Positions 55,429 through 64,000 of a stretch of 64,000 nt of DNA are shown here, piece by piece (the stretch's first letter is position 1; every line of letters begins with the position of its first letter). Origin of the DNA: Ectocarpus siliculosus (taxonomy: Eukaryota; Sar; Phaeophyceae; Ectocarpales; Ectocarpaceae); contig FN649734.1 of the NCBI GenBank assembly GCA_000310025.1, forward strand, positions 3,342,729-3,406,728. The letters are read 5' to 3'. Under the pieces are notes generated by a model that worked only from the letters and a program-made list of their open reading frames with translations, did not search any database and was not told where the DNA came from. A program made the position numbers and the translations under genes.

Positions 55429-58400
55429 AGCGCAACCAACAGGAACCTCTCCAACCCACCAGTCGCTCGGCAGCAAAGGCCTGACGGAACGGAGAGGGAC
55501 AGCGGGGGAAATGGAAGCAGGTTAAGGCAAGCAACGAGGGAGGGTAGGCGTGCGTAGCCGTTCTGTTGCCAGCTGAAGGCGAGGATCTGCCAAACGGCCT
55601 GCATGCTTCCACGAAAGTAAAGAATGCCGCGCGGTTATGGTCAAAACCTTGACCAAATTTGCAGAATAAAGTCACAAAAAAATATATTGCGTGCTTTGAT
55701 CCTGGAAGAAGCAGCACCAAACGCGGATCCACCGACACGCATACAGTTGATGACTTTCTTGGCGACTTTTGCCAGACACCCGCAAACCTGAGCAATCACG
55801 GACGATGCAAGTTTCGGCAAAGGGGCTGGTGCAATTTCATGGCTGCGTGCTTGTTTGAGGGAGGAAGCAACGAGCGCGGAGCGAGGATGGGTGATCGAAG
55901 AGTTGGGCGAGCTACACAAAGACGTATGCAAAGTAGCGGGAGCACGGGGGTCTATCCAAACAAACATGCCCGGCCCATCTCCGGGCCCAGCGAGGGAACC
56001 GACGAGCGTGTGAATGTGTTTACTCTCTACTCGTGTTCTTTTGGAGTCCATCCGCATATTGTTGCCGGTCGACATTCCTCTTGATCACTACTCTCCTCGC
56101 ACAGATCTTTTACCATTCGTTTTGGGCAGCGTTCCATTCCTCCGGCATATGTTGTGTGGAGTTCAGCTGGGTCAAACTGTTGCTCATTTTCATGCCATCT
56201 TGTCTTCTTCGTCAATATTTCCATCCCTCTCTCCTCTTCCATTTCCTCCTCCTTGGTTACTCGACTACTTGAGCGATACATTTCCCCTTCTATGCCACCA
56301 CCATCGTTTGCTTCGCCAAAACTGTCTCCAGTGTCTTTGTCAACACCGAGAACGCGTGTGCGTGTGCGTGCGTGTGTATGAGAGTATAAGCTAACCAACA
56401 GCAACTGCAACCCCATCACGGGCAGGCATGAGTCCCAAGGGCTGTGCCAAGCGGCGTGTAGGAATGGGGACACCGCACATTTACCATTCTTCTGCAGTGT
56501 GAGTGCTCTACATGCACCATGTGGGTTGGTTGGTGCCGCGCTTGTCGAGCAAACCTTCGTGGACGATCTCTCGAGAAGGAACGCAAAAAAACGGTGGATT
56601 AGAGGGCATCTGATACTACAGCTAACAGCGGCTACGGGTTGCAAGAGTGTAGCGACAAGCAGAAACTGTTGGACCAGATTTTCTCATAAATTGATAATTT
56701 TCGTATTATTCGGCTGGTTTTGGGAGAGAACCCTCTCAAACCGTAGCCAACCGAGACAAGGCCGTTAAGGAGCGATGGCTTCGCCAACACCGCCGCAAGA
56801 GCAGGTGAAGGGCATCAATATCGTGGTACTGTAACACCCGAAACAGCTGCGTCAACGCCTCGTCCCGGCTCCACACAGCGATATACACGAAAACATAACA
56901 GCAAGCCTTCGAAGCAATCAAGACAACGAAACCGTGAGCGCGTCTGTGTCTGCGGTTCGTGGCGCGTGTGATGTGGGTCCCTTTGTCACGGGTTCGATAA
57001 GGCAACTCCCCATGGGATGGAGGAAATGTTTCTCTCATATCGATGGTGACGGCGACAAACCCAGGCTTGTTCGAGTTAAGCTCAAGTCTCAACTCAGACT
57101 GTAGTCAAGGTACAATAGAAAACAAATTTCCCGCTTGCAGAGTCCGACTTGAACGTCTTTTCGAATGGAGGGGGCAAGCGCGTTGGTACGCCTAGATCCG
57201 TTGCTGGGGCCGTACTCTGTCGCAGGCTGCTGCTGCGGCCAGAAAACTCCACAACTCGAGGTCCATGCCATTCAATCCACTGCTGTACGTTTCGACACAG
57301 ACCCCCTCCCTAACTGCTGCCTACAGCAGTAGCTCACAATTCTACAGCATCGTAAAAGTCTAGCTATCTATGTTGTAGGAATTTCGCGGCTCGGGGGAAT
57401 GGTCTGTGCCGACGCGTACGATGCAGCAGTGGATCGTGGATGGCATGGACCCAGAACAGCGGAATTCCGACAGCGATGCAGCCTTCGACAGCCCCAGCAA
57501 CCGATCAGGGCGTGCCACCACGCATCTCGCTGCTCCATGTCCACGGCGGGACTCAGCACACCCGACTTAGCACCCACCGTGTCGCCTGAATTGCCTCGAA
57601 TAGTCTACAAGTCTTGGATGTTTTTTTTGTCTTGGTTTTTGGAGAGGTGGTGGAGGTACTGTACATGACTACAGCAGTATGTGATAACCTGGTACTTCGA
57701 AGTATATGATGTTGAACACAAGCCCCGCCCGCTGCTAGTCTTGCGTGTATGTGATTGCTGGGTGCTGCGCCTGCTCCATTTCCAAAAAACTCAGCAGCCA
57801 TGCGCACGGCTCAGTACGCTCAGCGGTACAGCAGTACACCAGCAGTACGGTACACCTGGTACACAGTATGCATACAATGTATGCGTACTGTAGATTATTT
57901 TCAGCAGTAGCAGCTGTTTTGGCTCTCTGCTGTAGAACGATCGCGACTGCTGTGAAGGGCACACCAGATGGACCCGTTGGATAGGGTGTCCTCGGTCGTA
58001 GCTGGTCAACCGCAGGGTGCCACGTGAAGATATCGCATCCACACGGTGGTCTTCGTACAAGCAAAAATATGTACGGTGTGCACGTCCAGATTGGACACTT
58101 GAATCTATCCCGCGGCAGGCCCACAGAAAAAACAGCAGAACACATGTGGTTGGGTGACACAGGCTTCAAGATTGCTCCCAGAGACATCTCGGTTCGACGC
58201 TGTGGGAGGAAGACACTAGGGGTCAACGTTGCCGATATACCATAGCCATGCAGGCACGCTACGGCGGGCGCCTCGCTATATTTCCGGTAATGTTAACACA
58301 TGGTATGCAAGAGTAGAATACCTGGAACCAATGGAACAGGCACGACGGCGATGTCGCCTTCACTTGCTGGCGCTTCTGCTGGGGTCATAGGGGGTACCGA

Positions 58401-59008
58401 AGGACAGCGGTGCAGCGTGGATCAGCTCTCCAGTCAGGTGTAGCACGGAGACCGGATGGTTGGGAAAGATCCCGATGGGTGCTTTCAAGTTGCGAGCTTC
58501 GCGAGGAATAACCACCTGGTTGGTGAACGGATGCATTGTCTTTCAAGGATCTCCGCAAATCTCCGTACAAGGGGGGTTTCGCAGGATCTTGCATACACCC
58601 TACAATATATTCCTCTCATGATTCTCTCCTTCACGGGCCCCCAGGCAGGAAGCTTTTTTCGGGTTTGAATTGCGTGAGGCAGAAGACTAAATTGGAATTG
58701 CGTGTGGCGGTATGCTATGTAGGTATGTAGTATACCCTTGAGCAATCGATAATATGTCGATCAGCCGTCGGCCTGCAGCAATTCCACAAAGTTCCGCCGC
58801 ACGTCAAGTCTCTGAAAATGAAAATACTGTTTGGAGAATGTAGGGTACAGAGAGGAGCACAGGCTTGTAGCAAGTGCAGGTGTGGCAACTGTAGTCAGTT
58901 TGTGGTAGATGTGCATGATAGATGGCGATATACACGACGCACCCATCTACCCGTCTGCGTGCGGCTGTCCGGATCATGTCCGGACTGCTCTGTACGCACT
59001 GATTTTGG
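55429..59008. other. Region without a convincing gene
   Basis: Several open frames have mildly coding-like composition but no recognised family. A minus-strand frame at 56644-56027 has a charged stretch (SSSRVTKEEEMEEERGMEIL). Another minus-strand frame at 57092-56736 begins near LELNSNKPGFVAVTIDMRET. A plus-strand stretch after GTTGTAG lies at 57379-57560. None could be joined by phase. A bidirectional promoter for the DUF288-GT31 gene could lie near 55430-55650. Confidence 0.35.
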
Positions 59009-62000
59009 GGTGCGGACCGCCTGAAGTCGCGCCTCCTGGAAGCGATTGATGATGATTGAGCATGTTGATGAGAAGAGCGTTTTCTTTTTTTGTTTGTTGC
59101 GATTCTCCCCACACCCTCTCACGCACAAAGCCACACAACCACCAGTCCCCCCACCACCCCGGAAAGCGATCGGCCCATCGAAATACCGTCCAACATCGAG
59201 GTGAGAAACAATCAATGTTTTCTCGCCTAGAGGCTGCAATACAACAGCTGACAAGCTTTGCCCTAACCTACGCATCTTGATGCACCTTCTACGTTAAAAA
59301 TACTTGGTTGAGTTCATGAAGTCCATCCATCCGCTATAACGTTCACTCTGGGCAAGTGGATGCAACTACTGTTTATCCCACAAACGTGGATCAATTCACA
59401 GGTGTTCACCCGATTATCCTTTGTATTGGCCCTACAGTAGACCTCACCCCATAGCTCGCGTGTTCCTACCTTCTTTCGCTGTACCCGAACGAATAATTGA
59501 GATCAAATCAGGAATCTACAGCGTCCATCTTGAATGAATTCTTGCCTCAATTGACAGGGACGAGCAAACACCACCGTAGACTATCGCTGGGCTCTTACCT
59601 GAAAGACACATTGGTTTATCTAGGCCTTTGGCGTGGTTGAGGTCATTGCAATGATCGATCTCTCCCAAGTACCAGGCCGGAACCAAGTCCTGTATGCTAC
59701 GCCGTCCAGGTTCACTCTTTCGTGATCTCCACAAGTTGCCGTAGTCTGTTGTACGGAGTAGACCACACGAAGACCGGTGGTCGCTGACAGTGTGCATCGC
59801 ACACTACTACAGTAGTACAATTTTTCCACACTGCTGAAGCATCCTCTATATCACAGGCGCTAGGGCTCCTTAGACTGCACCTACCTACGAAACGCACCCT
59901 TTCTACTCGTTTGGGTGACCGCAAAGACAGATTGTCGTCGCTCTTGGTTAACCGGGTCTCACAATGTATAATGTAAAGTGGAAAATAATGGTGTCGTGTC
60001 CTCTCGGCGGAACAATACGATTGTAAAATATTTTATTCAACCACTCACGATTGGAATGTGGTCACTACAAACAGCTTAGAGCAACTCACGGCGTGGATGT
60101 GATCTGTTGCATGTGTAGCGACAGGGATAACTCCATGTTTCCTCCGTGTCCTGCACAGCTCAGATCAGATGCCCAGGCCACGGAAATTCTTACAATAGCA
60201 GCGGCATCATGGAGCTGTCCGCGGTTGGTAGTAACCGCGCTCCTACAGTAGTGTAGGACAACTATCCGCGATCTGCATGTGCGTGAAGATGCTACGCCCA
60301 CAACGAGAGAGTTTGACTGCAAGACCTCTCAACGAGTACACAATGTGTTTGCATGGTGAATGACTTTCTTCATCAAGGTCAGATATGTGTGACCGCACGT
60401 CCATCTGCCCGCTAGAACTTTCATCGGTAAAGTACAATGAATAATACTTTTATCATTGTTTCACCTTCGGCGCGAATGTCACGAAGACAGTAGTTCGAGC
60501 CAAGCCGCTCGCTCGAAATCTCGAAATACACAGAACGTGCCACACTCGAGAAATATCTTGTTTTGCAATCTTTGTTCAGTGAAAGATCAGGAGGGCAACC
60601 GACATGGGATACTTTAGATATGATACACAATTCTGCTGGTTTGAGGGGTGTAGTAGAGTTTCACTTCATGCATTTCGTGGACATCCAGAACGTCGAATCC
60701 GTACAAATCGCGGCGCGCTGTAGCCCCTAGCCCCTACTTCGAACAAACGATGCAACCATGCACGTACGGAAGTACTCGGCAAGCACAGATCACGTGTGTG
60801 TCGAGAATGTCGAGAAACACCCTCGATACAATTTAGGTAAGTAAATAGCTGATGGTGTGGACCGCCTGAAGTCGCGCCCACTGGGAAGGGATTGATGGTG
60901 ATTGAGCATATTGACGAGAGCGTTATTTTCTTTTTTTTTGGTTTGGGCGCGATTCTCCCCACACCCTCCCACGCACAAAGGCATACGACCACCAGTTCCC
61001 TCACCACCCCGGAAAGCGATCGGCCCTATCGGAATACCGTCCAACCTGGAGGTCAAACTATGGGCTCTCGTTTAGAGGATCCCATAACACATTTGACAAG
61101 GCTTTGCGCGAATCTACGCATCTTGATCCACCTGCTACAGAACAATGTGTACGTGGTTGCGTTGACGAGGCCCATCTATCCGCTACAACTTTCACTCTGA
61201 TAGAGTGAACACAGTTTTTTACCCCACAAAAGAAACGTGGATCAATGCTAGGTTTTCAACCGATTCTTCTGTTTATTGGCCCTAGAGCTCACCCCATAGC
61301 TCACGTGCCCCTACCTTCTTTAACTGCACCGGAACAAAAAATTGAGATCAATAGGGAATCTACTGTACGTCCATCTTGAATGAATTGTTGCCTCAATTGA
61401 TAGCGACAGGCTGCTGCCACCGTAGAAGATAGCGCGACTCGTACCGACAAGGCGCATTGGTTTATCCTAGGCCTGGCTAGGGTATTGCAATGATCGATCT
61501 CTCGCATGTACCAGGCCGGAACGAAGTTCTGTGGGTATGCAGTCCGGGTTCACTCATTGCCATCATCATCCACATTGTTTTTGTAGCTGTTGTACTGTAG
61601 ACCACTAAGTGGTCACTGACACACTAATGTACTAACACCGTCTATTCAGGCGCTAAGGCTCCAAAGACTACACCTACCTAACTTTGGGTGACCGCACAGA
61701 CACAAAGTGTTGTTGGTCGCGCTTGGTCTCGCAATATAGAGTGAAATATCATGGTGTCGTGTCCTCTCCGCGAAACAGTACGATTTCGTACGATTTCTTT
61801 TTATTGGACCAACTCAAGATTCACAATGTGGTCACTTAAATAGTGAAGCTTAGAGCAACTCCCTGCGTGGATGTGATATGTTGGATGTGTAGCGACAGGG
61901 AAATTCCATGTTTCCTCCGTGTCTCGCACAGCTCAGATCAGATCCCCAGAACAGAACAGGTTCTCGCTCCACTAGGCGCTCCTTGATCATGGCACTGCTT

Positions 62001-62479
62001 TTGCGTCGGCAGGTCACAAAATTTCATACATATCAGCGGCATCATGAAGCTGTGTCCGCGGTTGGTGGTACCCGTTGTCCTACACACTGTAGGACAACTG
62101 TCCGCATTCTAACAAACAACGAACAGCATGCATTTGCGTGGGGATGCTACGCCCACAACGGGAGAGTTTGACTGCAAGACCTCTTCACGAAAACAAAACG
62201 TGGGTGTATGGTGTACCGATGCTTGTCTACTTCCATTCATAGGTCGGGTGTGGCCGCCCATCCATCCATCTGATACAAATTTCTTTGGTAAAGGTACAAC
62301 GAATATTGTTGTTCCTGCAGCCTTCCGCGCGAATCGTCGCGACAGAAACGCAGACGTGGGGCGAGCCATTAACGCGGCTCGCTCCAAATTCAGGGAAATG
62401 TTCGAGAGAACTCTAATTTCATGGAACCTCGCTGCTGCTTTGGTATGGGGGGACAACCAACCACGAAATACGGAGTGAT

Positions 62480-62571
<92 letters not shown>

Positions 62572-63255
62572 TATGTGACAAAGGAGTTTGGGCGACGGTT
62601 TCTCTCATTGATACTTTATGAAAATCGAACGTTCAACCTCTCTACCAGATTCATGGTGCTGGCGATCTCGTTGTTCCTGAATATCACCGCCAGAGCAACC
62701 GACGTATGTATGCGTGTACTGCAGTGATCACCATGTACACATTTGTCGGTAAACGTTGGTGCGGATCTGAAGGCGTGCCCATGTGGGAAATAATTGATGA
62801 TGGTAAGAATGTTGTGTATATATATCACTATATTTTCGTATGTGGGTGCGTTCGAGCCCACGCAATATATTTTATCGCACACAAATGCACACAATACCCA
62901 GTTCGAAAACAAAGCCGGAAAGCGACGGATCCAGCGGAATGCCGGCTAACCTCGAGGCGAAACCATTGATTCTCGAGTAGAGTCCAAAAACTGTTGTGCG
63001 TAGAGCGACGAAAGAGCAACCCACACTCACTCGGTGGTTGCTTTTGCGTATGCAGTGCAATGACCATTTGGAAGTTCTGCTTTGCACGGCGATCGAATAT
63101 CGCCCCTGGTAGCGCACCTTACACAACCGTCACACCTGTTGTACACCGCACCCAGCGCACTGCGATCACGAGGCTACGCTCACACTGTGACAGCACGCTT
63201 CATATGTGAACCTACCTACGCATCGGATTCTACCTGCTACTCACACTATTTGATG
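59009..63255. repeat. Tandem array of a ~1.85-kb non-coding unit, two copies plus a partial third
   Basis: Copy 1 starts at ~59009 and copy 2 at ~60854, with landmarks 1845-1855 bases apart: gaccgcctgaagtcgcgcc, cccggaaagcgatcgg, ttcctaccttcttt / gcccctaccttcttt, caccccatagctc, tccatcttgaatgaatt and agcttagagcaact. The third copy is recognised from ~62840 (gccggaaagcgac, cctacctacgcatc, tctacctgctac) and stops near 63255. Overall divergence is moderate, with many indels. No long open frame is conserved between copies. Confidence 0.8.
62481..62569. repeat. (GA)n microsatellite within the tandem array
   Basis: About 44 perfect GA units, absent from the matching place in copy 1; it accounts for part of the longer spacing to copy 3. 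Confidence 0.95.
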
Positions 63256-63259
63256 TATG

Positions 63260-64000
63260 TGTACCGTTTCCATGAAAGTATAAATCAGCCTCCATGAAGG
63301 TTTGATCTACTCCGATGACGCTAATACCACTTCCATGGAAACTACACGTTTTGTACTTCCCTGGAACGGCAAAACGGCACTTCCATGCAAGAGATATTCA
63401 CTCCCACGGAAGTAAAGATATGAAATGAGGATGTTCCACTTCAAAGGAAGTGAATTTCCACGGAAGTCCCATGGAAATCCCATGGAAGCTATAAAAAATA
63501 GGCTTAGGGCAGCTTCCATGGAAGTATTTGGCTTCGGGTCAGCTTCCATGGTACTTTCGGGGTTGGGGTTAGGTTTGGGAAGCTGGAATTACCACATTTC
63601 CAGGCGCTTCCGTGGAAGTTGCTTTCGGGGTTGGGTCAGGGTAGGGAAGCGGGAGTGACTACATGTCCAGACGCTTCCGTGGAATTTGCTTTCATGGAAG
63701 ATTCGGTGCGTCCACGGAAGTCGGTTTCAACCTCTGTCACTCACTTCCTTCCATGGAAGTTGCTTTCATGGAAGTCTCCATGCTTCCAAAGAAGTAGCAG
63801 AGACTCTGTCGAGCTACGAGCTTCGATGGAAGTATTGCTTCCACGGAAACTCTTCGCCCTTCCGTGGAAGTCCGAAATGTGACTTCCATGGAAGCAACGA
63901 GCGGTTGTTTTCGGGTGCTTCCATGGAAGGAGATCAACTTCCATGGAAGTTGTGTACCGCTTCCATGGAAGCATCATGGAAGCTGGAACCCGACACAGAC
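63260..64000. repeat. Array of TTCCATGGAA palindromes
   Basis: About 25 occurrences of the 12-bp palindrome cttccatggaag or one- to two-base variants (cttccgtggaag, tttcatggaag, cttccacggaag), spaced 12 to 60 bases apart. The exact form becomes denser toward the right edge (63748, 63880, 63919, 63937, 63958). Spacers are mostly unique. The array continues past the window end. It makes frames full of Met-Glu on both strands, which are artefacts. Confidence 0.9.

Noticed and set aside
63307-63977. Proteins rich in Met-Glu (SMEV, FHGS) at the right edge
   Set aside because: Translations of the palindrome array only.
63260-64000. CRISPR array
   Set aside because: The repeat is a 12-bp palindrome with irregular spacing and variants, the setting is eukaryotic, and there is no cas gene or leader.

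Overview
The window reads as nuclear DNA of a stramenopile, most likely a brown alga close to Ectocarpus (inferred from gene content and style, not from a search). Coding exons are short and GC-rich and are separated by long T-rich introns. Genes lie close together on both strands. The rest is packed with simple repeats, minisatellites and short dispersed repeats. There are no operons, Shine-Dalgarno sites or other bacterial signals.

Left part (1-8870): one partial EF-hand gene on the plus strand, then repeat-rich sequence. This holds a 25-bp minisatellite, a ~175-bp tandem repeat and a ~870-bp element with terminal inverted repeats. Middle (8871-29403): three well-resolved genes. A long PPR protein on the minus strand is head-to-head with a 13-exon M16-family gene (mitochondrial processing peptidase / bc1 core type, without its zinc site); only 229 bases separate their proposed start codons. 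An 8-exon class I SAM methyltransferase follows on the plus strand. Four of the 19 introns in the last two genes appear to be GC-AG.

29404-41490: an unrecognised minus-strand gene enclosed by long inverted repeats, several local duplications, and an intronless gene for a secreted, probably GPI-anchored protein. 41494-48343: a minus-strand gene with two cyclic-nucleotide-binding domains and EF-hands. It carries two in-frame stops and a frameshift and looks like a pseudogene. 49989-55428: a six-exon minus-strand gene whose product joins a STELLO-type DUF288 domain to a GT31 glycosyltransferase domain, behind one N-terminal membrane anchor; this is the most interesting coding feature. 55429-64000: no convincing gene. 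A ~1.85-kb unit is repeated in tandem (two copies and a partial third), followed by an array of about 25 copies of a 12-bp palindrome built on TTCCATGGAA that runs off the window.

The PPR, M16 and probably the methyltransferase proteins look organelle-directed. The DUF288-GT31 and GPI-type proteins belong to the secretory pathway and cell surface. All exon calls were made by eye from splice sites, reading phase and family similarity; no database search was possible.
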